DNA of 64,000 nucleotides from Spirochaetales bacterium (GTDB taxonomy: Bacteria; Spirochaetota; Spirochaetia; JABMQR01), in the NCBI GenBank assembly GCA_018399255.1, contig JAGYPA010000001.1:189019-253018 (forward strand). The letters run 5' to 3'. The notes under the pieces are model-generated. The model was not told the DNA's origin, made no database searches, and worked only from the letters and a program-made list of their open reading frames with translations. Position 1 is the first letter of the stretch; each line of letters starts with the position of its first letter. A program made the position numbers and the translations under genes. Of this stretch, positions 29,001-36,965 are shown one piece after another.

Positions 29001-29150
29001 GGCGAAAGGAGGACCATCGTAAAAGACAAATTCCTCATTCCCTTCGCGGATATCGATCGATTTTTGAAAAATTCCATGCTCTTCCCAAAATTTCAGGATG
29101 CTTTCTTCCATTGCCGGGAAATTGACTTTTGACTCTACCGGTGTAAACAC
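26001..29150 (-). CDS. ileS: Isoleucyl-tRNA synthetase, archaeal/eukaryotic-like type
   Basis: 1049 aa class I synthetase. The HIGH motif appears as GLPHFGHFV (about residue 50), with [20 protein letters not shown] soon after, a hallmark of the IleS2 (eukaryote-like) branch. The editing domain follows ([24 protein letters not shown]), then [11 protein letters not shown] and KMSKS in [15 protein letters not shown]. The start is GTG 29150, with GGAGGA a few nt upstream. IleS2 enzymes are in many cases less sensitive to mupirocin; that is family knowledge, not shown here. The gene is divergent from the CCA-adding enzyme gene. Confidence 0.96.
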   Translation of the reverse strand: [1049 protein letters not shown]

Positions 29151-29339
29151 ACGTTCCTCCTGCTGGATAAAATCGCTGGATCATTATATTGCAGCCGCAT
29201 TGCGATATTTTTTTATTCAGCAATTGCTGACTGGATAGCCTTCTGAGCAGCTGAAAAAAATTAATATTGATATGAAAAACTTTTAATAATTATAGAATAT
29301 ACAGATATATCCGATTTTTTTCAATCGCTATTGACAAGA

Positions 29340-30728
29340 ATGCATACCGATGCTTATCTGTCCTGGATGAGAAGATTTTTAATCCCGCGAAAGATCCAGG
29401 ATTTTTCCTCCGTATTTCACCGCAACGGATATGAGCTGTATATTGTCGGCGGAGCTGTCAGAGATTTTTATGCCGGATTCAAGGTGAAAGATTATGATTT
29501 TGCCACAAATGCTGATCCTGAAACTGTAATCCGCCTGTTCCGGCGTACTGTTCCGACTGGAATTGCCCATGGTACGGTTTCCGTACTTTTTGGCGGTTCG
29601 GCATTTGAAGTTACAACCTTCAGATCAGAGAGTCCATATAGTGATTCCCGTCATCCGGACCAGGTTACATTTATCGGCTCCATTGAAGAAGACTTGAAGC
29701 GAAGGGATTTTACTATCAATGCTCTTGCTGTAAATACTGTTAATGGGGATCTGATTGATCTGCATGGCGGCCTGCAGGATATACAAAAGAAAATTATCCG
29801 GGCAATAGGAGACCCTTCTCTCAGATTTCAGGAAGACAGTCTCAGGATGCTTCGGGCGTTCCGCTTATCAGCCGTACTTGGTTATCCAATTGAACAAAGA
29901 ACGATACATGCAATACAACAGCATGCAGCGGCCATAACGGCTGTCTCTTCTGAGCGAGTACAGGAGGAACTTAATAAAATTCTGTCCGTTCAAAAACCGT
30001 CGCTAACTTTTTTCTCAATGCAGAGGGCAGGACTCCTGTTTTATTTTCTTCCGGAATTAAGCAGATGCATTGGCGTTGGCAGCAAGGGTCCTCACAGTCT
30101 CGATACCTTTACCCATCTTTGCTATGCATGTGACGGTGCCCCCCCGGACAGCTTGCCGGTCCGTCTGGCTGCACTTCTTCACGATACAGGTAAGCCGGAG
30201 ACCGAAAAACTGGATGAAAACGGTCTTATATGCTACCATGGTCACGATTCAGTTTCTGCAGATAAAGCAGATCAAATACTGAGAAGACTGAAATACTCAA
30301 ATGCAGTCAGAACTGAAGTGACACATTTAATTCGTTATCATATGTTTAATTATACCTCCAGCTGGACTGATGCTGCGGTAAGGCGGTTTATCAGTAAAGT
30401 AGGAGAAAAATATGTGTTTCACCTGCTTCTGCTGAGAGAGGCTGACTATTATGGGTCAACAGGCCGCAGACTTCATTCTGGAAAACTGCTGCAGGAACTG
30501 AGAAACAGAATCACAGCGGCTCTTACAGACAGAGAGGCAATAAACATTTCAGATTTAGCAGTAAACGGCTCGCTCCTTATAGAAAACGGCATTCCTGAAG
30601 GACCGATAATTGGAACGGTGCTGAAGCTTCTGCTCGAGGCGGTTTTAGATGACCCATCTTTGAATGAACGGAAAACGCTGCTTAATATAGCCGAAAAAAT
30701 TGTTATAAAACATCATTTAACAGACTAG
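29340..30728 (+). CDS. cca: CCA-adding tRNA nucleotidyltransferase with HD domain
   Basis: 462 aa from ATG 29340 (a TTG lies 9 nt earlier in frame). Head motif YIVGGAVRDFYAG and KDYDFATNADPE with the two metal-binding Asp; HGTVSVLFGG; RRDFTINALAVN; and DSLRMLRAFRLSA. From about residue 270 an HD phosphohydrolase-like domain (RLAALLHDTGKPET, CYHGHDSVSADKA) is seen. The tRNA genes in this window do not encode CCA, so the enzyme is needed to finish them. Its 3' end overlaps the convergent rnc by 26 nt. Confidence 0.92.
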   Translation: MHTDAYLSWMRRFLIPRKIQDFSSVFHRNGYELYIVGGAVRDFYAGFKVKDYDFATNADPETVIRLFRRTVPTGIAHGTVSVLFGGSAFEVTTFRSESPYSDSRHPDQVTFIGSIEEDLKRRDFTINALAVNTVNGDLIDLHGGLQDIQKKIIRAIGDPSLRFQEDSLRMLRAFRLSAVLGYPIEQRTIHAIQQHAAAITAVSSERVQEELNKILSVQKPSLTFFSMQRAGLLFYFLPELSRCIGVGSKGPHSLDTFTHLCYACDGAPPDSLPVRLAALLHDTGKPETEKLDENGLICYHGHDSVSADKADQILRRLKYSNAVRTEVTHLIRYHMFNYTSSWTDAAVRRFISKVGEKYVFHLLLLREADYYGSTGRRLHSGKLLQELRNRITAALTDREAINISDLAVNGSLLIENGIPEGPIIGTVLKLLLEAVLDDPSLNERKTLLNIAEKIVIKHHLTD

Positions 30729-31503
30729 ATGAGTCCGTTGATCTGACAGAAAATTCACCCGATGAAAGCTCGGTATAAGCTGATCCGGCAGCATGCTGTT
30801 CTGCTTCCTTTTTGTTTTTCCCTTGTCCCGGACCATAAGATTTTCCGTTAACCACAACCTCAACCCAGAAAATACGATTATGATCCGGCCCACTTTTTTT
30901 TACAACGATATATTTCGGATAGTTTTTGTAGTGTTTTTGTGCAAATTCCTGCAGCAGGGTTTTATAGTCTTTTTTATGTTTGTTCGCAAGGACTTTTTCA
31001 ATTTCCGGAACCAGATTATCCAGGATTAACGGCTTAACAGCTTTCAGTCCAGAATCAAGATAATATGCTCCAATTATCGCTTCCATGCAATCCGCAAGAA
31101 TAGCCTTCTTTGATCTGCCCCCCGAATACTCTTCACCTTTGCCAATTAAAATAAAATTATCTATCTTCAGCTTTTTTGCGATGATCGACAGACTGTCTTC
31201 ACTGACAACAAATGATTTTATTCTTGCATAGTCGCCTTCATCCATGTCAGGAAGCTGTGTATAGAGATAATCGCTTACGACCATTCCCAGAACACTATCA
31301 CCGAGAAATTCCAGCTTTTCGTTATTTTCCGAGTAATTTTGTTTTTCATTGGTATAAGATCGGTGGGAAAAAGCAAGGTTCAGGAGCTGAAGCCTCCTGA
31401 ACCTGATACCTACATGTTTTTGAAACAACGACAATTCACGTTTACGCTCTGCATCAATTTCTGCTGATTGCTGTGTGTGTCGCTTTTCCAATATTAAGGA
31501 CAT
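30703..31503 (-). CDS. rnc: Ribonuclease III
   Basis: 266 aa. The catalytic signature NEKLEFLGDSVLGMVVSDYL (about residues 60-79) holds the metal-binding Glu and Asp; the second acidic site is ADCMEAIIGAYYLD. A C-terminal double-stranded RNA-binding domain follows (DYKTLLQEFAQKHYKNYPKY to KKEAEQHAAGSAY). It processes rRNA precursors and cleaves duplex RNA. The gene is 9 nt after acpP, completing the rpmF-acpP-rnc string. The N-terminal 25 residues before the domain are slightly longer than usual. Confidence 0.96.
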   Translation of the reverse strand: MSLILEKRHTQQSAEIDAERKRELSLFQKHVGIRFRRLQLLNLAFSHRSYTNEKQNYSENNEKLEFLGDSVLGMVVSDYLYTQLPDMDEGDYARIKSFVVSEDSLSIIAKKLKIDNFILIGKGEEYSGGRSKKAILADCMEAIIGAYYLDSGLKAVKPLILDNLVPEIEKVLANKHKKDYKTLLQEFAQKHYKNYPKYIVVKKSGPDHNRIFWVEVVVNGKSYGPGQGKNKKEAEQHAAGSAYTELSSGEFSVRSTDSSSLLNDVL

Positions 31504-31512
31504 GAGAGATTG

Positions 31513-31746
31513 TTACACCTGAGTTTTCAGGTAATCTACAGCATCCTTAACAGTTTCAAATTCATTTGCTTTTTCATCAGGAATTGTGATACCCATTTCT
31601 TCCTCGATAGCATAAACTAATTCATACGTATCGAGACTATCGGCACCAAGATCCTTCCTGAAAGAAGAATCCATAGTAATAGTTTCTTCATCAATTTCCA
31701 GTTTTTCTGCTATTAATGCTTTCATCTTAGCAAAAAGGTCATCCAT
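31513..31746 (-). CDS. acpP: Acyl carrier protein
   Basis: 77 aa acidic protein. The phosphopantetheine attachment serine is in LGADSLDTYELVYAIEE. It carries acyl chains in fatty acid synthesis. The ATG has AAGGAG upstream (the minus-strand text reads GAGAAGGAGATTACATT before ATG). It lies between rpmF and rnc, a common bacterial arrangement. Confidence 0.97.
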   Translation of the reverse strand: MDDLFAKMKALIAEKLEIDEETITMDSSFRKDLGADSLDTYELVYAIEEEMGITIPDEKANEFETVKDAVDYLKTQV

Positions 31747-31768
31747 AATGTAATCTCCTTCTCAATGA

Positions 31769-31957
31769 TTAACCAATATCTTCAAGGTTCAGCACCTGCT
31801 GTCCACGGTAAAAACCACATTTTGGACAAACTCGATGAGATAGAACCCTGTTACCGCATGTGCCGCACTCAACCAATTTAGGGGCCGCCAGCTTCATATT
31901 GGTCGATCTTCTCGACCGGGTCTTAGATTTTGAAGTTTTATATTTTGGAACTGCCAT
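31769..31957 (-). CDS. rpmF: Ribosomal protein L32
   Basis: 62 aa. [17 protein letters not shown] is the typical basic N-terminus. [22 protein letters not shown] shows four cysteines in two CxxC pairs, so this is the zinc-binding form of L32 and not a zinc-free paralogue. It lies 22 nt before acpP on the same strand. Confidence 0.97.
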   Translation of the reverse strand: MAVPKYKTSKSKTRSRRSTNMKLAAPKLVECGTCGNRVLSHRVCPKCGFYRGQQVLNLEDIG

Positions 31958-32012
31958 TTTTAAACCTCTTTCAATTCATTATCAGTCAAAAGACATTACC
32001 TTAATAGAGAAT

Positions 32013-32495
32013 TTATGTCAACTGATTAATTTTTTCAATAAGCAGGTCCGCCACCGCTGGAGGTACCATACGCGATATATCTGCCCCGAAAGAGGCCATT
32101 TCTTTTATTGCTGAAGACCGCAAAACAAAGTATTGCGGATCTGTAGGCATGAAAAATATTTCAAGATCGGGATTCAGCTGTTTATTTGTCATAGCCAGCT
32201 CAAACTCATACCCGAAATCGGCTAGAGCTCTCACACCACGCAGCATTACCTTTACATCAAAAGCCCGGGCAAAGTCAACAACCATTTTGTCCCACACCAT
32301 TACTTCGATATTACTATGTTCAGCAAGAAGCGAACTCAAAAGTGCTTTTCTTTCTTCTACGCTGAAAAGACATTTCTTTGCAGCATTATTTGCTATTATT
32401 ACATACAGGTGATTAAAAATGCCGGCTGCCCTATGGATCAGGTTTAAATGTCCGTTTGTAGGGGGGTCAAAAGTTCCAGGCAGCATTGCTTTCAT
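32013..32495 (-). CDS. coaD: Phosphopantetheine adenylyltransferase
   Basis: 160 aa from ATG 32495, close to the E. coli length. The nucleotidyl-transfer motif GTFDPPTNGHLNLIHRA (T/HxGH) is at the N-terminus, and FVLRSSAIKEMASFG is the second conserved site. It makes dephospho-CoA from phosphopantetheine. A TTG at 32507 in frame would add four residues; GGA 8 nt before 32495 favours the ATG. It sits between an unknown gene and rpmF. Confidence 0.95.
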   Translation of the reverse strand: MKAMLPGTFDPPTNGHLNLIHRAAGIFNHLYVIIANNAAKKCLFSVEERKALLSSLLAEHSNIEVMVWDKMVVDFARAFDVKVMLRGVRALADFGYEFELAMTNKQLNPDLEIFFMPTDPQYFVLRSSAIKEMASFGADISRMVPPAVADLLIEKINQLT

Positions 32496-32512
32496 TATTC
32501 TGTCCAATTCCT

Positions 32513-32926
32513 CTATATTCTAGCAGTACGTTTTCTTTCAGAAACCATTTTTTTTACGTTATTGCGCACTTTCTGGTCTTCAAAAGGAATTCTTCTGACT
32601 ATCGAAAATCCACCGGAAAAGTTTTTTTTGCTGTATTGAACAACAGCAAAATTTCCATTGCCAATATAACTTATTTTCTGCCCGGTTTCCAATGATTCCT
32701 GCTCAGTCAGAGAACGGAGAATGCAGTCGAAATGGGCAACTTCTTCTTCTCCGCTGCCGCCTATTGCCTGAGATATTGAATCAATACTTTTCCCGCAGAC
32801 ATAACAAGTAATTGGAGGAAGATTCTGATTTTTTGGTTTTGATTTCCGATAGTTTTTCCAGTTGCGGCTGCGATTTTTCGGTTTCCCTTCGCGGTTGCCA
32901 CCCTTTTCTTGCTTATCAACTTCCAA
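32513..32926 (-). CDS. Small basic protein with CxxC motif, function unknown
   Basis: 137 aa, not recognised. The first 35 residues are highly basic and probably disordered (KQEKGGNREGKPKNRSRNW). Then comes ITCYVCGKSIDSISQAI with EEVAHFDCILRSL, a Cys-Cys-His-Cys set that could bind zinc, and a C-terminal beta/basic region (FEDQKVRNNVKKMVSERKR). The start is TTG 32926, directly after the yraN stop, with GGAG 8 nt upstream. Its place among ribosomal and RNA genes and its charge suggest RNA or ribosome binding; this is inference. Confidence 0.75.
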   Translation of the reverse strand: MEVDKQEKGGNREGKPKNRSRNWKNYRKSKPKNQNLPPITCYVCGKSIDSISQAIGGSGEEEVAHFDCILRSLTEQESLETGQKISYIGNGNFAVVQYSKKNFSGGFSIVRRIPFEDQKVRNNVKKMVSERKRTARI

Positions 32927-33274
32927 CTAAAAAGCTCCTTCAATATGATGCAGCTGGTTTTTCTGGATAAATATAACATCATATCTGATAAATTGGTAGA
33001 GTTCACCCGCATGACTGGAGAGATAAGTCAGAGAAGTTTGCCTGATTCTTTGAATTTTCCGAAAATCAATAGATCGCTCAAGATCCTCAGCGGGCACAGA
33101 TTTCCAGCTCTTTACTTCAACGAATATTATGGTGCTCAGATCGGGAGAACGGACAATCAGGTCTATTTCCCCCTGCCTGCCAAAGAAATTTCTTGCTAAA
33201 ATTGTATATCCTTTTTTTATAAGATATTTCTCTGCTAGTTCTTCTCCAGCCCTACCCTTTTTTACCGTGTTCAT
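32927..33274 (-). CDS. yraN: YraN family (UPF0102) endonuclease-like protein
   Basis: 115 aa. Matches the family pattern: KKGRAGEELAEKYLIKKGY near the start, ARNFFGRQGEIDLIVRSPD and IIFVEVKSW, the E-D-ExK layout of restriction-endonuclease-like folds. The biological role is not established. It follows rplS after a terminator-like hairpin and abuts the next gene. Confidence 0.92.
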   Translation of the reverse strand: MNTVKKGRAGEELAEKYLIKKGYTILARNFFGRQGEIDLIVRSPDLSTIIFVEVKSWKSVPAEDLERSIDFRKIQRIRQTSLTYLSSHAGELYQFIRYDVIFIQKNQLHHIEGAF

Positions 33275-33290
33275 ATACTTATATACACAA

Positions 33291-33326
33291 AAAAAAGCGG
33301 AAAATATTCAACTTACCCGCTTTTTT
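33291..33326 (-). terminator. Terminator or attenuator after rplS
   Basis: On the minus strand AAAAAAGCGG, a 16-nt loop, then CCGCTTTTTTTT. The stem is helped by the flanking A and T runs. It lies between rplS and yraN, so it would end or dampen the ffh-rplS transcript; the A run means it could also act on the other strand. Confidence 0.65.
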
Positions 33327-33357
33327 CTGAAAAAAAGGAATACCCCGCTATCAGAAA

Positions 33358-33729
33358 CTACTTATTCGAAACTGCAGCACTCTTTTTCTTTATAAGCTCC
33401 CGAACTTTAGCCGATTTTCCAACCCGATCTCGAATGTAGTAGAGTTTTGCTCTCCGTACCCGGCCTCTTCTGACAACTTCTACATGATCGATTCTTGGAG
33501 AATGAACCGGAAAAACGCGCTCAACGCCAACCCCGTAGGACATCTTTCTGACGGTAACAGTCTTACGGATACCGCCATTTTTCATAGCAATAACGAGACC
33601 TTCAAAAACCTGGATTCGTTCAGTCTGTCCTTCCACTATCTTGAAAAAGATTTTTACGGTATCGCCTATCCGGAAATTCACCGCATTATCTTTCTGCTGC
33701 TCCAACTCAATTGCTTGAATAACATCCAT
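33358..33729 (-). CDS. rplS: Ribosomal protein L19
   Basis: 123 aa. The sequence FRIGDTVKIFFKIVEGQTER and GGIRKTVTVRKMSYGVGVER, then VRRGRVRRAKLYYIRDRVGK, is characteristic of L19, which sits at the subunit interface. It follows trmD by 21 nt, as in many bacteria (rpsP-rimM-trmD-rplS). Confidence 0.97.
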   Translation of the reverse strand: MDVIQAIELEQQKDNAVNFRIGDTVKIFFKIVEGQTERIQVFEGLVIAMKNGGIRKTVTVRKMSYGVGVERVFPVHSPRIDHVEVVRRGRVRRAKLYYIRDRVGKSAKVRELIKKKSAAVSNK

Positions 33730-33750
33730 ACTGTCACCTCTCTGGTATCT

Positions 33751-34476
33751 CTATTTCTTTTTCTTTTTTAAAGATTCAAGCAGTTTTTTAGTATCATCCA
33801 GTAAAACTGCTTTTTCCAATAAATCAGGCCTGAAAAGTTTTGTCTTTTCCAGCCTTTTTTCCAATCGCCAACGCGCTATTTCTGCATGGTTGCCAGACAA
33901 AAGCACGTCAGGTACTGTTATTCCCTGAAAATCATAAGGCCTTGTATAGTGGGGATATTCCAATAAACCTTGCGAGAAACTCTCTTCGAGGAGAGAATCT
34001 TCGTTTATTACCCCATCAATCAATCGATAAACGGCATCTATTATTACCAGAGCAGCTACTTCCCCGGAGGATATTACATAGTCACCGATACAAATCTCAT
34101 CGTCAACATACCTGTCAATGATTCTTTGGTCAATCCCCTCATATCTGCCGCATATCAAAACAAGTTCTTTTTCACTCGCTAGTTCTGACGCATAATCCTG
34201 ATCAAACGGCCTGCCGGACGGACTAGGGTATATAACCCGCTTACTTCCAGCATCAATAGCATCCAAAGCTGCCGACAGGGGCTCCGGTTTAATTACCATT
34301 CCCGCACCGCCCCCATACGGGGAATCATCGCAAGTTCTGTGCCGGTCTTCGGCATACTGCCGAAAATCAATAATATTGCCCTTGATGCTCCCGCTATCCA
34401 GAGATCTGGCCATTATGGAAGAATTAAAGAACCCTTCCACAATTTCCGGAAAAAGGGTTAATACGGTAAACTTCAT
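33751..34476 (-). CDS. trmD: tRNA (guanine-N1)-methyltransferase
   Basis: 241 aa. Makes m1G37 in tRNAs reading CNN codons, preventing frameshifts. MKFTVLTLFPEIVEGFFNSS, DDSPYGGGAGMVIKPEPL, the SAM-knot region ICGRYEGIDQRIID, and IGDYVISSGEVAALVIIDA are all typical TrmD stretches. It overlaps rimM by 4 nt. It ends with a lysine tail (LLESLKKKKK). Confidence 0.97.
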   Translation of the reverse strand: MKFTVLTLFPEIVEGFFNSSIMARSLDSGSIKGNIIDFRQYAEDRHRTCDDSPYGGGAGMVIKPEPLSAALDAIDAGSKRVIYPSPSGRPFDQDYASELASEKELVLICGRYEGIDQRIIDRYVDDEICIGDYVISSGEVAALVIIDAVYRLIDGVINEDSLLEESFSQGLLEYPHYTRPYDFQGITVPDVLLSGNHAEIARWRLEKRLEKTKLFRPDLLEKAVLLDDTKKLLESLKKKKK

Positions 34477-34970
34477 TCAAGAATCCAACTGACAGCCAAT
34501 GTCAGCTTTCTTGCCTCAATATCCACATCGGCAACATATTGACTCATATAAGGAACCAGGCGAACCCCATCAGCAGTTGAAATCTCTATCAGCGGAGCCT
34601 GGGCTCCATCAATCACTGAAACAACAGTCCCAACAAGATTGCCGTCAAAAAAAACTTCACACCCGATGATATCAGCCTGATAAAACTCACCTTCCTTCAA
34701 CGGACTGCAAAGATTACGGGGAATCCAAATTTCCCACCCGCTGTACCGCCGTCCGTCTTCGGGTGTATGTATAAAATCAAACTTGATCAGGGGTTCTCCG
34801 CCGGATTGAGAAATATCTTCAATAACAGCAGTTCTTTCCAAGTTCCCTTTCTTCAGGATTATTGTCTGCCCTATGGAAACATGTGAAATTTCCTCAGAAA
34901 ACATGTGTACTTTCACATATCCCTTTATTCCGTGCGATGTTCGAATGACACCGGTAGCAAGGTTTTCCAT
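34473..34970 (-). CDS. rimM: 16S rRNA processing protein RimM
   Basis: 165 aa. The N-terminal beta-barrel ATGVIRTSHGIKGYVKVHMF and the PRC-barrel region QADIIGCEVFFDGNLVGTV, ending in VPYMSQYVADVDIEARKLT, match RimM, which helps mature the 30S head with S19. It overlaps the KH-protein gene by 1 nt and trmD by 4 nt. Confidence 0.94.
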   Translation of the reverse strand: MENLATGVIRTSHGIKGYVKVHMFSEEISHVSIGQTIILKKGNLERTAVIEDISQSGGEPLIKFDFIHTPEDGRRYSGWEIWIPRNLCSPLKEGEFYQADIIGCEVFFDGNLVGTVVSVIDGAQAPLIEISTADGVRLVPYMSQYVADVDIEARKLTLAVSWILE

Positions 34971-35203
34971 CAGTCCAGAATTTCGAGCACAACCCGTTTG
35001 CCGGTTTTTGTTGCTGATGCACTTAATATGGTTCGAACAGCTTTGGCTATTCTGCCGTGTTTTCCGATAACTTTACCAATATCATCCTGTGAAACCTTCA
35101 GCTCAAGAATAGTTGATTTTTCACCCTCAATCATGTGAACCCGCACACCATCGGGATCATCAACCAATGATTTTGCAATATACTCAACGAGATCTTTTTC
35201 CAT
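34970..35203 (-). CDS. khpA: KH-domain RNA-binding protein KhpA
   Basis: 77 aa. A single KH domain with the GxxG loop in VIGKHGRIAKAVRTILSASA. EKDLVEYIAKSLVDDPDGVRV is the usual N-terminus of the KhpA (YlqC) family, found between rpsP and rimM in many bacteria. It binds RNA, often together with KhpB. It lies 14 nt after rpsP. Confidence 0.93.
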   Translation of the reverse strand: MEKDLVEYIAKSLVDDPDGVRVHMIEGEKSTILELKVSQDDIGKVIGKHGRIAKAVRTILSASATKTGKRVVLEILD

Positions 35204-35217
35204 AGCAAGCCTCCCGC

Positions 35218-35484
35218 TTATTCCGGTCTGCTTCTGTCAAGAGTAATGTTATTCTTATTGAGCACCCGCTTGACAGTAGCAGTCGGCTGTGCTCCTTTCT
35301 GAATCCATTCCTGAATTTTTTCATTCTCCAGCCTGATCTGACTGCCAGCCACCTCTATGGGATGATAAATACCAACCTCATCAAGGGTTCTTCCGTCACG
35401 TGGTGCCCGAGAATCCATTACAACTATTCGATAATAAGGTCTTTTCTTTGTACCGAATCTTTTCAACCTGATTTTAACGCTCAC
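35218..35484 (-). CDS. rpsP: Ribosomal protein S16
   Basis: 88 aa from GTG 35484, preceded by AGGAGG with a 5-nt spacer. An ATG at 35505 in the same frame would place this ribosome site inside the coding region and is rejected. The sequence [20 protein letters not shown] and [15 protein letters not shown] is standard S16. It follows ffh after a short gap of 22 nt. Confidence 0.96.
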   Translation of the reverse strand: MSVKIRLKRFGTKKRPYYRIVVMDSRAPRDGRTLDEVGIYHPIEVAGSQIRLENEKIQEWIQKGAQPTATVKRVLNKNNITLDRSRPE

Positions 35485-35506
35485 ATCTTCCTCCTGAACA
35501 AACAAC

Positions 35507-36838
35507 TTACATGCCCATCTGCTTGAGCATGGACGCCTGGTATTTCTTATTTTTTGCGAACTTCTTCATAGTCATCCGCATTTTATCAAACTTTTTCAAT
35601 AGTCGGTTTACATCATATACAGCGGTTCCGCTGCCTTTTGCAATCCTCTTTCTCCGTGACGGCCCGATAATCCTGATATTGCTCCGTTCTCCCGGGGTCA
35701 TCGACTGGATAATTGCCTGCTCACGCTTCAGTTCCTTCTGGTCAATATCATCTTCGCTTATATTGCCCTTTGCTCCCGGTATCATTTCCATCAGACTTTC
35801 GAGAGATCCCATTTTATTCATTCTCTGAAGCTGGTCAAGATAGTCCTGAAGGTCAAAGGTAGCCGAAGACATTTTCTTCTGAAGTTCAACGGCTTCTTTC
35901 TCATCAAAGTTTTCCTGAGCCTTCTCGACAAGGGAAACTACGTCTCCCATTCCAAGGATTCTACCGGCAATCCGTTCGGGATAGAAAGGATCAAGATCCG
36001 CAATTTTTTCACCAACACCGATAAACTTTATCGGCTTGCCTACAACACTGCGGATAGAGAGGGCAGCTCCGCCGCGCGTATCCGAATCAAATTTACTCAG
36101 CACAACTCCGCTGATGCCGACCCGATCTTCAAATTCCTTCGCTATCGATACGGCGTTCTGCCCTGTCATAGCATCGGCAACAAACAGGGTTTCATCCGGC
36201 TTGACAGCCTTGTAGAGTCCGGAAATCTCATCCATCATCGATTCATCAAGATGCATTCTCCCGGATGTATCGATAATAACCGTATTATACTGATTCTTTT
36301 TCGCATGCTTCAGACTGTTTAGTGCTACTTTTCTCGGATCTTTTTCGCCAATCTCTGCATAAACGGGAACTTTTATCTGTTCCCCAAGCACCTGCAGCTG
36401 ATAAACAGCAGCAGGACGGACAAGGTCGGCAGCCACAAGCAGCGGCCGGCGTCCTTCAGCCTTCAGTCTTGCAGCCAGTTTTGCCGCAGTAGTAGTTTTA
36501 CCGGAACCTTGCAGTCCCATCATCAGAATAACCGATACCGTATCAGGCCCTTTGAGCTGCAGCCCGCTTTTTTCATCACCGAGCAGCTGAACTATCCTGT
36601 CATAGATAATTTTTATAAACTGCTGGCCGGGATCTACCGATTTAAAAACTTTCTCGCCCTTAGCCTCTTCAATTGTACGATTTACAAACCGTCGCACAAC
36701 CCTGAGATTAACATCAGCCTCGAGCAAGGCAATTTTTATTTCATCAACGGCATCCTGTATATTTTTTTCGGATATCTTACTTTTTCCAGATACCTGACGA
36801 ACAATATCGGTGAATTTATCGGAAATGCTGTCGAACAT
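35507..36838 (-). CDS. ffh: Signal recognition particle protein Ffh
   Basis: 443 aa. The N domain, G domain and C-terminal M domain are all present: G1 [16 protein letters not shown]3 [10 protein letters not shown] (Ser in place of the commoner Ala), G4 [10 protein letters not shown], and the M-domain RNA-binding helix-turn-helix [20 protein letters not shown] with [15 protein letters not shown]. It binds signal peptides on ribosomes and docks at FtsY (encoded at 4194-5108). I did not find a 4.5S RNA gene in the window. It leads the rpsP-khpA-rimM-trmD-rplS cluster. Confidence 0.97.
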   Translation of the reverse strand: MFDSISDKFTDIVRQVSGKSKISEKNIQDAVDEIKIALLEADVNLRVVRRFVNRTIEEAKGEKVFKSVDPGQQFIKIIYDRIVQLLGDEKSGLQLKGPDTVSVILMMGLQGSGKTTTAAKLAARLKAEGRRPLLVAADLVRPAAVYQLQVLGEQIKVPVYAEIGEKDPRKVALNSLKHAKKNQYNTVIIDTSGRMHLDESMMDEISGLYKAVKPDETLFVADAMTGQNAVSIAKEFEDRVGISGVVLSKFDSDTRGGAALSIRSVVGKPIKFIGVGEKIADLDPFYPERIAGRILGMGDVVSLVEKAQENFDEKEAVELQKKMSSATFDLQDYLDQLQRMNKMGSLESLMEMIPGAKGNISEDDIDQKELKREQAIIQSMTPGERSNIRIIGPSRRKRIAKGSGTAVYDVNRLLKKFDKMRMTMKKFAKNKKYQASMLKQMGM

Positions 36839-36965
36839 ATCAATCCTTCAAGTTTCTTCCAGGTGAATTTTTCGCTTATGTGGAAGATCTGCCTAAAACA
36901 CACTAAAACGGCACGATACATAGGTATCTGCCGTAAAGACTTATACCTTATTAAACTACCGAGTG

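Noticed and set aside
29151-29339. T-box or other riboswitch upstream of ileS
   Set aside because: The divergent gap is short, without a T-box sequence (TGGNACCGCG) or terminator hairpin.
36839-36965. 4.5S SRP RNA gene next to ffh
   Set aside because: I looked for the GGAAGCAGCC-type loop in this gap and in other intergenic regions and saw none.
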